Of a stretch of DNA of 64,000 bases, positions 25,257-33,667 are shown one piece after another (the first letter of the stretch is position 1; the number at the start of each line of letters is the position of its first letter). The stretch is from assembly GCF_016918855.1 (NCBI RefSeq), contig NZ_JADKYB010000011.1, positions 186,001 to 250,000 on the forward strand, in the 5' to 3' direction. The position numbers and the translations under genes are program-made. Under the pieces are notes generated by a model that was not told the origin of the DNA, ran no database searches, and saw nothing but the letters and a program-made list of their open reading frames with translations. Source of the DNA: Actinacidiphila acididurans (GTDB lineage: Bacteria > Actinomycetota > Actinomycetes > Streptomycetales > Streptomycetaceae).

Positions 25257-25682
25257 ATGACCGACATCAACCCCGACGGCGCCCTGCCCCCCGCGCAGCG
25301 CGCACTCCACGAGATCGCCCACGGCAGCGAGAACGTCGTCGCGCTGAGCACACTCGCGGTCAGCGAGGTGCTGCTGCCCGTGCCGGGGGTCGACGAGTAC
25401 CCCGAGAGCATGGGCAGCGGAGCCGAGCTGCCGCGGGAGATCCAGCTTCCGGTCTACGAGCAGGAGGACGGCCGGCAGCTCGTCCCGGTCTTCACCTCCG
25501 AGACCCGGATGGCCGAGGCGCTCCCCACCACCCGTCGTTACCGGCTGATCCAGCTCGCCGCCCTCAGCGGCGCCTGGCCGTCGGACGAACTGATCCTGTC
25601 CATCGACACCGGCAGCCCGGATGCGCTCAGCATCTCCGGGGAGGGCGTCCGCGCGCTCGCCGGCCTGGTCGGCGGCAACTGA
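25257..25682 (+). CDS. SseB-like N-terminal domain protein
   Basis: A 141-residue protein resembling the SseB family. It has a helix with HEIAHGSENVVALSTLAVSEVLLPVPG, then IQLPVYEQEDGRQLVPVFTSETRMAEALP and the closing ELILSIDTGSPDALSISGEGVRAL. The family occurs in type III secretion pathogenicity islands and, more widely, in actinobacteria as a cytoplasmic protein of unknown role. The ATG has GAGAGG 14 nt upstream; no operon partner is seen. Confidence 0.8.
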   Translation: MTDINPDGALPPAQRALHEIAHGSENVVALSTLAVSEVLLPVPGVDEYPESMGSGAELPREIQLPVYEQEDGRQLVPVFTSETRMAEALPTTRRYRLIQLAALSGAWPSDELILSIDTGSPDALSISGEGVRALAGLVGGN

Positions 25683-25692
25683 CCGGGCGCGA

Positions 25693-25732
25693 CCCGTACC
25701 GTACGGTCCGGAGTACCGCCGTACGGTACGGG
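25693..25732. terminator. bidirectional terminator between convergent genes
   Basis: CCCGTACCGTACGG (25693-25706) pairs perfectly with 25719-25732 across a 12-nt loop, between the stops of the SseB-like gene and the PAP2-kinase gene. Confidence 0.85.
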
Positions 25733-25764
25733 ACGCCCGCCCGCAGCCCCCGCAGTCCTCGCCC

Positions 25765-27261
25765 TCAGTCGGGTGCGCCCTGCCGGGGCCGTGACGGAGA
25801 CGGGCCCCGGTACACCGTCAGCCCGCCGGGGACCTTGTCGAGCACCAGCTCGCGCGGCGCGGGCGCGACCTCGCCGTCGTAGGCGAGGTGGACCCCGCTG
25901 CCCGGCACCCGCAGCCGCAGGCGCCGTACGGACGCGGTGGCGTAGACCGGCGAGCCGGTGAGGACCCCGGTCAGCGCCGCCCCGAGCAGCCGGGAGCGGG
26001 CGAAGGGTCCGCCGTCCACGATGCGTACGTCCAGCAGGCCGTCGGACAGATCGCGCCGCCGTACCGGCGCCGGGCCCCAGCTGGAGTAGCGGCAGTTCCC
26101 GGCGAACAGCAGCCACACCGAGCGCGGGCGCCCGTTCACCTCGACGGTCAGCGGCTCGCTGGTGCGCAGGACGTGCACGGCCGCCAGCACACTGGCCGGC
26201 CAGCTCCCGATCCGGCGCGACCAGCGTTCCCGGACCCGGACCAGCTCCGGGTAGGAGCCGATGCTGAAGGTGTTGAGAAAGGGCGACCAGGTGCCGTCGC
26301 TCGGGTCGGTGCGGCGGGCCACGTCCACCACGGCCGCCCGTCCGGCGGCCACCGCCATCGCGGTGTCCTCCACCGAGTTCAGCCCGAGGTCCAGGGCGAA
26401 GTGGTTGCGGGTGCCGCCGGGGAAGACCGCCAGCGGCACCTTGCAGCGCAGCGCGATCTCCGCGGCCAGGCAGACCGTGCCGTCGCCGCCGCACACGCCC
26501 AGCGCCCCGCCCTCCTCCGCGGCGGCCCGGCCGGCCTTCTCCAGCAGTTCGGCCAGGTCGTCGTCCTCGGTGCGCTCCACGACCTCGGCCATCGGCAGTG
26601 CCTGGCGGATCCGGTCCAGCGGCGGCGACAGCAGGGGCGGCGGGCCGGAGGCGGCGTTGACCACCACGTGCAGGCCCGCGCCGCCGCGCAGCTCGGGCAC
26701 CGACGCGGCCGGGCCCGGCTGGGGCTGCCGGGCCACGGGCGGCACCGCGGCCCGCAGCGCCAGGGCCGCGCCCACGCCCAGCGCGCTGCCCACCAGCACA
26801 TCACTCGGATAGTGCACGCCGGTGTAGATCCGGGAGAACGCCACACTCGCCGCCACCGGCGCCAGCGCCGTGCCCCACGCGCCGGACTCGGCGGCCGCGC
26901 CCGCGGCGAAAGCGGCCGCCGAAGCGGCGTGTCCCGAGGGGAAGGACGAGGTCACCGGCTGGTGGTGCAGGCGCCGTATCACCGGCACCGCGTCCAGCAC
27001 CGGCCGGGCCCGGCGGACCGCACCCTTCCCCACGGTGTTCACGGTCAGTGACGCCAGCGCCAGCGAACCCACTCCGCGCAGCGCCGCGCGCCGCCCCTCC
27101 CGCCCGCCGACCACCGCCATTCCCGCTGCCACCGCGAACCACAGCCGGCCGTGATTCGCCGCCCGGCTCAACTTCGGCAGCACCGGCTCGGCCCCCGGCC
27201 AGTGCCGCCCGGCGACCTGGGCGAACAACGCCCGGTCCCACTCCTTCCACGGATACGTCAT
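25765..27261 (-). CDS. PAP2 phosphatase - diacylglycerol kinase fusion protein
   Basis: A 498-residue protein with two catalytic modules. The N-terminal PAP2/undecaprenyl-diphosphatase domain (about 35-185) has KGAVRRARP, SSFPSGHAAS and SRIYTGVHYPSDVLVG, the three phosphatase motifs, within a hydrophobic region. The C-terminal diacylglycerol/lipid kinase domain (about 205-490) has VCGGDGTV, FPGGTRNHFALDL and YDGEVAP. It should act on lipid phosphates at the membrane, adding and removing phosphate in one chain. The ATG at 27261 was chosen because the upstream in-frame residues look noncoding. The region 27262-27607 holds only short direct repeats. Confidence 0.92.
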   Translation of the reverse strand: MTYPWKEWDRALFAQVAGRHWPGAEPVLPKLSRAANHGRLWFAVAAGMAVVGGREGRRAALRGVGSLALASLTVNTVGKGAVRRARPVLDAVPVIRRLHHQPVTSSFPSGHAASAAAFAAGAAAESGAWGTALAPVAASVAFSRIYTGVHYPSDVLVGSALGVGAALALRAAVPPVARQPQPGPAASVPELRGGAGLHVVVNAASGPPPLLSPPLDRIRQALPMAEVVERTEDDDLAELLEKAGRAAAEEGGALGVCGGDGTVCLAAEIALRCKVPLAVFPGGTRNHFALDLGLNSVEDTAMAVAAGRAAVVDVARRTDPSDGTWSPFLNTFSIGSYPELVRVRERWSRRIGSWPASVLAAVHVLRTSEPLTVEVNGRPRSVWLLFAGNCRYSSWGPAPVRRRDLSDGLLDVRIVDGGPFARSRLLGAALTGVLTGSPVYATASVRRLRLRVPGSGVHLAYDGEVAPAPRELVLDKVPGGLTVYRGPSPSRPRQGAPD

Positions 27262-27559
27262 GCTCGCTCGGTTACCCTGCGCGCCCCCGCACACGCCGCC
27301 CCGTTCCGCCACCCGAGTGTCCCTCGGCAGACCCCCGGCCGACCCCCGCCGCGGCCCGGGTCCCCGCGCGTCCGAAGGACGAAACCGCCGACAGCCGCCG
27401 CACGGTTCCTGACGGCGCCTCGGCTGCCCTGCGCGTCCCGCAGACGCCACGACCCGTACATCCAAGCCGGCCCCCAGCCGCCCGCTACCGATTCGGCCTG
27501 CCAATGGTGCGGGACGGGGCGAGTGGGGGGATCGTGAGCGGTGAGGGCTTTCAAGGGGA

Positions 27560-27589
27560 ACAGGGGACACCGGGACACAGGGGACACCG
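27560..27589 (+). repeat. 13-bp direct repeat before the aminotransferase-fold gene
   Basis: ACAGGGGACACCG occurs at 27560-27572 and again at 27577-27589, 17 bp apart, with a shorter GGGACAC between. It ends 7 bp before the GGAGG ribosome site of the next gene. It may be a regulatory site; the binder is unknown. Confidence 0.5.
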
Positions 27590-27607
27590 ATCCAGTGGAG
27601 GTGCGTG

Positions 27608-28819
27608 ATGCGGGCGGATCCGCCGTACGATCTGAGGCCCGATCCGGGGCTGCCGGTGCCGGCGTATTGGGATGCGAACCTGAGCAGCAGGACGGGGGCG
27701 GAGCCGGCCGGCGGCGGCCGGGCGGTGCTGGAGGCCGCGGCCGGTTACTGGGCGCGGCGGGGGCTGCCCACCGACGCGCCGCATCTGGCGGTCGCGCCCG
27801 GCGCGGAGGTGCTGCTCGCCGCGCTGCTGGCGGCCGTGGACGGGGACCTGGTGATCGCCCGTCCGGCCGCGGCCTGGCAGGCGCCGGTCGCCGCGCTGCT
27901 CGGCCGCCGCGTGCACACCTCGCCCGCGCCCGCGGAGGGTGGCGGCGTGCCCGACCCGTTCGCGCTGCTGGAGACCGTACGGCGGGCCCGCGCGGACGGC
28001 GGCACGCCGCGTCTGCTGCTGCTCTCCGCGGTGGACGACCCCAGCGGCACGGTGACCGCGCCCGAGTTGCTGCACGAGACCTGCGAGGCCGCCGCCGAGG
28101 CCGGGCTGGTGATCGTCTCCGACGAGACGTACAGCGACACCCTGCACCACCACGAGACGGTGCTGCTCAGCCCGGCCGAGATGCTGCCCGACCACACGGT
28201 GGTGCTCACCGACCTCGGGGCGACCCTGGTGCCGGCGACCGTGCCGTGCGCGCTGGCGCGTTTCCCGGCCAGCGGCCACGGCCTGTCCTGGCGGGAGCGG
28301 ACCGCCGCGGCCCTGGCCGCCCTGCGCGCGGTGCTGCCCGGCCCGGTCGCCGACGCCGCCGCCTATGTCCTGGGCGAGCCGGCCGAGGTCACCGACCGCA
28401 CCGCCGCCGCGAACCGGCTGCACGCGCGGGTGGCCGCCGCCGCGTACCGGGCGGTCACCGCCGCCGGGGCGCTGTGCCGCCCGCCGAAGGCCGGCTTCCA
28501 GCTCTACCCGACGCTGTCCGCCCACGACCTGGACGCGGCCGGCGCGCAGCAGCGGCTCACCGAAGCCCTCGGCCGTCCGGTGCTCGGCGGGCACGTGTTC
28601 GGCGACGACCCGCTGGAGCCGCGGGTCCGGATCGACACGGGTGCGCTGCACGGCGCCACCGAGACCGAACGGCGTACCGCCCTCGCCGCCGCCGATCCCC
28701 TCACCGTCCCCCACATCGCCGCCGCCCTCACCGCCCTGACCTCGGCCCTTGCCGAAATCTCGGAGCCGGACCCGGTCCCCGACGGCGCCGGCACCCGATC
28801 GCGGGGAGGCGGCGCCTGA
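27608..28819 (+). CDS. aminotransferase class I/II-fold protein lacking the PLP lysine
   Basis: A 403-residue protein with the fold-type I aminotransferase layout: APGAEVLLAALLAAV, the small-residue strand LLLLSAVDDPSGTV (normally NPxNPTG) and VIVSDETYSDTLHH (normally the PLP-binding Asp-Glu-x-Tyr, kept). Where active enzymes have SFSKTLGLPGLRLGY, this protein reads VVLTDLGATLVPATVPCALARF, so the Schiff-base lysine is replaced by Ala. It is likely inactive as a transaminase, perhaps a regulatory or binding protein. The ATG at 27608 has GGAGG 6 nt upstream. Confidence 0.85.
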   Translation: MRADPPYDLRPDPGLPVPAYWDANLSSRTGAEPAGGGRAVLEAAAGYWARRGLPTDAPHLAVAPGAEVLLAALLAAVDGDLVIARPAAAWQAPVAALLGRRVHTSPAPAEGGGVPDPFALLETVRRARADGGTPRLLLLSAVDDPSGTVTAPELLHETCEAAAEAGLVIVSDETYSDTLHHHETVLLSPAEMLPDHTVVLTDLGATLVPATVPCALARFPASGHGLSWRERTAAALAALRAVLPGPVADAAAYVLGEPAEVTDRTAAANRLHARVAAAAYRAVTAAGALCRPPKAGFQLYPTLSAHDLDAAGAQQRLTEALGRPVLGGHVFGDDPLEPRVRIDTGALHGATETERRTALAAADPLTVPHIAAALTALTSALAEISEPDPVPDGAGTRSRGGGA

Positions 28820-28939
28820 CATACGGTCACCGGAACCGGGCAGCCCGTGCCGGTGCCGGTCCGGTCCGCTGCCGTACCGACGGGCGAGGCCCCGGCGAGG
28901 CTCCGGCGGGCGCAGTTCCGGAGGGCGAAGGGAGACCCG

Positions 28940-29968
28940 ATGACCGACCAGAAGGACCGGGCCGCCACGCCCACCGCTCCCGAAACCGCCCCCGCCCGTC
29001 CCTTCGTCGCCGTCCGCCCGCTGGGGGAGCGGCGGACGTGGCCGAAGTCGTTCGCCGACCGGCTGACCGATCCGCTGCCCGGAGCGCGGGCGCTGGCCCG
29101 GGTGATCCGCGAGGTCGCGGTGCGCCCGCCGGCCGAGACGCTGGGGGAGGTGGGCTCGCTGCCGGTCGCGCCGGGGCCCGTGCCCGACGCGTCGGCCACG
29201 ACCGTGAGCGTCACCTGGGCCGGTCACGCGAGCTGGGTGATCCGGATCGGCGGGCTGACCGTGCTCACCGACCCGGTCTGGTCCCGCCGGATCCCGGCCA
29301 CGCCCGCCCGGGTCACCCCGGTGGGCGTGCCGTGGGGCGAACTGCCGCCGGTGGACGCCGTGGTGATCAGCCACAACCATTACGACCACCTGGACGCGCC
29401 CACGCTGCGGCGCCTGCCGCGCGACACCGCGCTGTTCGTGCCCGCCGGGCTCGGCGAGTGGTGCCGGCGCCGCGCCTTCACCACGGTCACCGAACTCGAC
29501 TGGTGGGAGGCGGCCGAACTGTCCGGCGTGCGGTTCGACTGCGTGCCGGCCCACCACTGGAGCCGGCGCTCCCTGACCGACGCCTGCCGCACGTTGTGGG
29601 GTGGCTGGGTGCTGTCCGACCGGTACGGGCGGCGCGTCTACTTCGCCGGCGACACCGGCTACGGTCCCTTCTTCGACCGGATCGGCCGCGCCCACCCCGG
29701 CATCGACCTGGCCCTGCTGCCGATCGGGGCGTATTCGCCGCGCCGCATGCTCAGCCCGGTGCACACCGACCCGGAGGAAGCCGTACGCGCCTTCCTCGAC
29801 GTGGGCGCGGCGGCGATGGCCCCCATGCACTGGGGGACCTTCCTGCTCTCCGGCGAGCCGCCGCTGGAGCCGATCACCCGGCTGCGGGCCGCCTGGCGGG
29901 CGGCGGGCCTGCGCCGCGACGCGCTGTGGGACCTGCCGGTGGGCGGCTCGAAGGTGCTGGCCCCCTAA
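28940..29968 (+). CDS. metallo-beta-lactamase fold hydrolase (NAPE-PLD-like)
   Basis: A 342-residue MBL-fold enzyme. It has VTWAGHASWVIRIGGLTVLTDPVWS, the metal motif SHNHYDHLD, YFAGDTGYGPFF and PMHWGTFLL. The N-terminal 90 residues, the bulky Trp-rich middle and the PAHHWSRRS segment resemble N-acylphosphatidylethanolamine-hydrolysing phospholipase D and related lactonases. The ATG at 28940 follows a GGGAG site. A second MBL gene lies close by on the other strand at 30636. Confidence 0.9.
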   Translation: MTDQKDRAATPTAPETAPARPFVAVRPLGERRTWPKSFADRLTDPLPGARALARVIREVAVRPPAETLGEVGSLPVAPGPVPDASATTVSVTWAGHASWVIRIGGLTVLTDPVWSRRIPATPARVTPVGVPWGELPPVDAVVISHNHYDHLDAPTLRRLPRDTALFVPAGLGEWCRRRAFTTVTELDWWEAAELSGVRFDCVPAHHWSRRSLTDACRTLWGGWVLSDRYGRRVYFAGDTGYGPFFDRIGRAHPGIDLALLPIGAYSPRRMLSPVHTDPEEAVRAFLDVGAAAMAPMHWGTFLLSGEPPLEPITRLRAAWRAAGLRRDALWDLPVGGSKVLAP

Positions 29969-30018
29969 AACAGGGCCAGGACCACCCCAGGACCAGCACC
30001 GGCCCCGGAATCACCCGC

Positions 30019-30639
30019 TCACGACTTCCGCAGCCGCTTGCGCACCGTCGGATACGCCGCGATCAGGAACGTCAGCCCCACCGCCAGGGCCACGCCCTGC
30101 CAGGGCTCGGGGAAGAGGGAGCCGCCGACGATGCCGATGACCTGGTAGGCCGCCGCCCAGGCCAGGCAGGCCGCGATGTCGCCGTGGAGGAAGCGGCGCA
30201 GCGGCATCTCCGCCAGCAGGCAGGCCACCATCACCGGGAGCCGCCCGGCGGGCACGAGGCGGGAGAGGATCAGTACCGCGGCGCCGTGCTGTTCTAGTTG
30301 CCGCTCGGCCCGGCCGAGCGTGTCGGTGTCCACCCGGGACTGCAGCCGGTGCAGCCAGCGCGATCCGCCGCGCGAATGCACGCCGCGCAGCCCCAGCCAG
30401 TACAGGCCCGCGTCGCCGAGGAAGGCCGCGAAGGACGCCACCCCGAAGACCACCGCGAGCATCACCGGGTCCCGGTGGAAGGCGACCACCGCCGCGCCGG
30501 AGACCAGCGCGCCGGTCGGCACCACGGGTATCAGCGAGCCGAGCATCACCAGCACGAACAACGTGGGATAGCCGATCGCCTGCTGGGTGCCCGCGGAGGG
30601 CGGCGGATTGGTGGCGGCCGACACGAGCAGACCCGTCAC
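30019..30639 (-). CDS. DedA/SNARE-associated family membrane protein
   Basis: A 206-residue inner-membrane protein with about five hydrophobic segments. Family stretches are ASFAAFLGDAGLYWLGLRG and LSRLVPAGRLPVMVACLL, where SRxxPxGR is the conserved DedA motif. DedA proteins are linked to phospholipid or undecaprenyl-phosphate flipping. GTG 30639 overlaps the stop of the upstream MBL gene as GTGA, so the two are co-translated. Confidence 0.88.
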   Translation of the reverse strand: MTGLLVSAATNPPPSAGTQQAIGYPTLFVLVMLGSLIPVVPTGALVSGAAVVAFHRDPVMLAVVFGVASFAAFLGDAGLYWLGLRGVHSRGGSRWLHRLQSRVDTDTLGRAERQLEQHGAAVLILSRLVPAGRLPVMVACLLAEMPLRRFLHGDIAACLAWAAAYQVIGIVGGSLFPEPWQGVALAVGLTFLIAAYPTVRKRLRKS

Positions 30640-31427
30640 CCGGCGCTCTCCCGCCCCGCGCCCGTCACCGTGACGCTCTGCCCGTGCTCCAGCCGGTGCA
30701 CCCGTACGGCGGGTGCGGTGCGCTCGGCCAGCCGTACGAAGTCCTGGCCCGGCGTGAGGAATTCGTGCGGCCGGATGCCGTCCATGCCGATCGGCCAGTA
30801 CGTGCCGTAGTGCACCGGCACCGCCGCCCCCGGCGCCAGGTCGGCGAGTGCCCGTGCCGCGCGGTCGGCGTTCAGATGGCCGTGGCCGAGGAACGGCCCC
30901 CAGCCGCCGACCGGCAGCAGCGCGATGTCGCACGGCCCGACCGCCTCGGCCATGCCGTCGAACAGCCCGGTGTCGCCGGCGAAGTAGGTGCGGGCCTCGC
31001 CGGTCACGACGTAGCCCAGCGCCGCCACCCGCTGCCGCCCGTACGGCAGCCGCCGCCCGTCGTGCGCGGCCGGCACCGCCCGTACGGTCACGGCGCCGAA
31101 TTCATGCGTCTGTCCGGCCGTGGTCTCGATCAGCCGCAGCCGGGACCGCAGCCGGCGCAGTCCCGGCACCGCCGCCTGCGCCCCGCGCGGCAGCACCACC
31201 GGCGTGCCCGGGGCCAGCCGGGCCAGCGAGCCCAGGTGCAGGTGGTCGGCGTGCAGATGGGAGACCAGCACCAGGTCCGCGCGGGCCGCCTCCGGTGGGG
31301 GCACCGCGCCGCGCCGGCGCCGCAGATGGGCCAGCCGCCGGGCGAACAGCGGGTCGGTCAGTACGCGTACGCCCGAGTCCCGCACGGTCACCGTGGCGTG
31401 ACCCCACCACGTGATCTCCACCGTCAC
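30636..31427 (-). CDS. metallo-beta-lactamase fold hydrolase (UlaG-like)
   Basis: An MBL-fold enzyme of about 263 residues. Motifs are EITWWGHATVTVRDSGVRVLTDP, the metal motif SHLHADHL, VPAAHDGRR, YFAGDTGLFDGM and PVHYGTYW. Such single-domain proteins are metal-dependent lactonases, phosphodiesterases or RNases. The start is uncertain: GTG codons at 31427, 31439 and 31457 are all in frame; 31427 places WWGHA near the N-terminus, as usual for the family, and has GAAGGG 11 nt upstream. It is coupled to the DedA gene. Confidence 0.88.
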   Translation of the reverse strand: MTVEITWWGHATVTVRDSGVRVLTDPLFARRLAHLRRRRGAVPPPEAARADLVLVSHLHADHLHLGSLARLAPGTPVVLPRGAQAAVPGLRRLRSRLRLIETTAGQTHEFGAVTVRAVPAAHDGRRLPYGRQRVAALGYVVTGEARTYFAGDTGLFDGMAEAVGPCDIALLPVGGWGPFLGHGHLNADRAARALADLAPGAAVPVHYGTYWPIGMDGIRPHEFLTPGQDFVRLAERTAPAVRVHRLEHGQSVTVTGAGRESAG

Positions 31428-31564
31428 CGCGCGCGTCACCCTTCCCCGGCCCGTCACCCGGACGTCGCCCCGCTTCAGCCCTGCCGTTGGGCACCTCGCC
31501 CGTGTCCCCGAGACTATGCCCTCCGACACACAATGCCAGGTCGGGGGTGTGGCAGGGTGGGAGG

Positions 31565-33667
31565 GTGCCTCAGCCGGGAGTGACCAGGAGACGGGCCGCG
31601 GGACTCGCCGTGCTGCGGGCCGCCGGGCGGGTGCTGGCCGTATGGGCGGTGGCCAGCGCCACCCTCGCCGTACTCGCCGCGGTGCTGCCCGATTTCAGCA
31701 TCGAGGCGCCCGGTGGCGACAGCCCGACCCGGATCGCGGTCACGGCCGCGGCCGGCGCGGGCGCCTTCGGCCTGCTGAGCGCGCTGGTGTGGCCGCTGCT
31801 GGTACGGGCGTTGCTGCTGGTGCCCGCGCTGGTGCTGGGCACCCTGGTGTTCTTCCTCAACGGCTCGCTGCTGCTGATCGCCCTGCGCCTCGCGCCCGAG
31901 GGCCGCGGTGACGTGACCGCGTCCAGCGCGGTGGTGATCGCCGCGGTGATGTCCTTCACCTCCTCGGCCACCGGCACCGCGCTGACGATGCGTGACGACG
32001 CCGCCTACGGCCGCCGGCTGGCCCGGCTGGCCGGCCGCCGCCGCGCGCACGCCGGCGACCCGCCGCCGCCCACCACCCCCGGCACCGTTTTCGTCCAGCT
32101 CGACGGCGTCGGCCACGACGTGCTGCGCGAGGCGCTGACCGGCGCGAAGCCGGCCATGCCCACGCTCGCCGGCTGGCTCGGCAGCACCCACCGCCTGGTG
32201 CCCTGGTACACCGACTGGAGCAGCCAGACCGGCGCCAGCCAGCTCGCCATCCTGCACGGCAGCAACGAGGACGTGCCCGCCTTCCGCTGGTACGAGAAGG
32301 AACACGGGCACGTGATGGTGTGCAACCGCCCCGCGAGCGCGGCCGAACTGGAGCGCCGGGCGGTGGCCCGTACCGGGTCGCGCGGGCTGCTCGCCGCGGA
32401 CGGGGCCAGCCGCGGCAATCTGTTCAGCGGCGGCGCCGAGCAGTCCGCGCTGGTGATGTCGGTGGCCGGCCGGGCGGGCAGCTTCCGGCGGCCGCGCAGC
32501 GGCTACTTCGCCTATTTCTCCGACCCGGCCAACGCGGTGCGCACCGCTTGGTCGTTCATCGCCGAAGTCGGGCGCGAACTGCGGGAGTCCACCGCGGCCC
32601 GGCTGCGCGGCGACCGGCCGCGGATCAAGCGGCTGGGCCTGTACCCGCTGGTACGGGCCTTCGCCACGGTGGTGGAACGCGATGTCGCCGTCGCGGCCGT
32701 CATCGGCGACGTGCTCGCCGGGCGCACCGCGGTCTACGCCGACCTGGTCGCCTACGACGAAGTGGCGCACCACTCCGGCCCGTACAGCAGGGACGCCCGC
32801 AAGGTGCTGGCCCGCCTGGACCGTTCGGTGTGCCTGATCGCGCAGGCGGTGCGGTACGCGCCGCGGCCGTACCGGATCGTGCTGCTGTCCGACCACGGGC
32901 AGAGCGCCGGCGACACCTTCGAGAACGCCCACGGGGCGGATCTGCGGGACGTGGTACGGGCCGGCTGCGGGCTCAGCACCGGTCACGGGCCGGTGGTACG
33001 GCGGCGGGGCGGGGCCGAGGCGCGCGACGCGGCTCGTACCGTGCTGCCCTGGCCGGAACGCGGGCGCCGGGCGCGGGAGGAGCGGGTGTACGCGGGGCCG
33101 GCGTCCGAACCGGTCGTGCTGGCCTCGGGCAACCTGGGGCTGGTCGCCTTTCCCGACATCGAGGGGCGGGCCACCCTGGAGGAGCTGGACCGGCGCTTTC
33201 CGGAGCTCGTACCGGCGCTGCGCGCGCACCCGGGGATCGGCTTCGTCCTGGTGCGCAGCGCCGAGCGCGGCCCGCTGGTGCTCGGCCGGGACGGGGAGCG
33301 CGAACTGGCCACCGGGTGCGTCGACGGCACCGACCCGCTGGGCCCGTTCGGGGAGCGGGCGGCCGCCGCGGTGCTGCGGACGGACGGGTTCGCCCACACC
33401 GCCGACCTCATGATCAATTCGGCGCTCGACCCGGACACCGGCGCGGTGCTCGCCTTCGAGGAGCAGGCCGGCTCGCACGGGGGCCTGGGCGGACCCCAGT
33501 CCCGCCCCTTTCTGCTGGCCCCGGCCGAACTCCCGCTTCCTGACGAGCCGTTGGTCGGCGCCGAGACGCTGCACACCCTCTTCCGCGGCTGGCTCGCCGC
33601 CTCACGGGCCCCTGTCGTCAACTCGGGGTTGACGCCCGCAGATCGTCAACCTAAAGTTGACGCATGA
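31565..33667 (+). CDS. holin-like membrane domain fused to alkaline-phosphatase superfamily domain
   Basis: A 700-residue protein. The first 150 residues contain four hydrophobic helices of the phage-holin-IV/mycobacterial membrane protein type. Then a type I phosphodiesterase/alkaline-phosphatase-like domain runs to the end: GTVFVQLDGVGHDVL (metal Asp), TDWSSQTGASQLAILHG (nucleophile Thr/Ser region), LVAYDEVAHHSGP and VLLSDHGQS (metal Asp/His), and GSHGGLGG (late His). It resembles cell-surface phosphotransferases. The last codons overlap two operator copies and the promoter of the next gene, and its stop overlaps the next ATG. Confidence 0.88.
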   Translation: MPQPGVTRRRAAGLAVLRAAGRVLAVWAVASATLAVLAAVLPDFSIEAPGGDSPTRIAVTAAAGAGAFGLLSALVWPLLVRALLLVPALVLGTLVFFLNGSLLLIALRLAPEGRGDVTASSAVVIAAVMSFTSSATGTALTMRDDAAYGRRLARLAGRRRAHAGDPPPPTTPGTVFVQLDGVGHDVLREALTGAKPAMPTLAGWLGSTHRLVPWYTDWSSQTGASQLAILHGSNEDVPAFRWYEKEHGHVMVCNRPASAAELERRAVARTGSRGLLAADGASRGNLFSGGAEQSALVMSVAGRAGSFRRPRSGYFAYFSDPANAVRTAWSFIAEVGRELRESTAARLRGDRPRIKRLGLYPLVRAFATVVERDVAVAAVIGDVLAGRTAVYADLVAYDEVAHHSGPYSRDARKVLARLDRSVCLIAQAVRYAPRPYRIVLLSDHGQSAGDTFENAHGADLRDVVRAGCGLSTGHGPVVRRRGGAEARDAARTVLPWPERGRRAREERVYAGPASEPVVLASGNLGLVAFPDIEGRATLEELDRRFPELVPALRAHPGIGFVLVRSAERGPLVLGRDGERELATGCVDGTDPLGPFGERAAAAVLRTDGFAHTADLMINSALDPDTGAVLAFEEQAGSHGGLGGPQSRPFLLAPAELPLPDEPLVGAETLHTLFRGWLAASRAPVVNSGLTPADRQPKVDA
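33616..33662 (+). promoter_or_regulatory. leaderless promoter with two identical operators for the Clp-N/HTH gene
   Basis: CGTCAAC-N5-GTTGACG occurs twice, at 33616-33634 and 33644-33662, with 28 bp between centres. The first copy contains the -35 TTGACG (33629-33634). After exactly 17 bp comes the -10 TAAAGT (33652-33657), inside the second copy. Transcription would start at 33664, the A of the ATG. Both copies lie in the coding end of the upstream gene. The arrangement implies tight repression, most simply by the HTH protein encoded just downstream. Confidence 0.8.
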
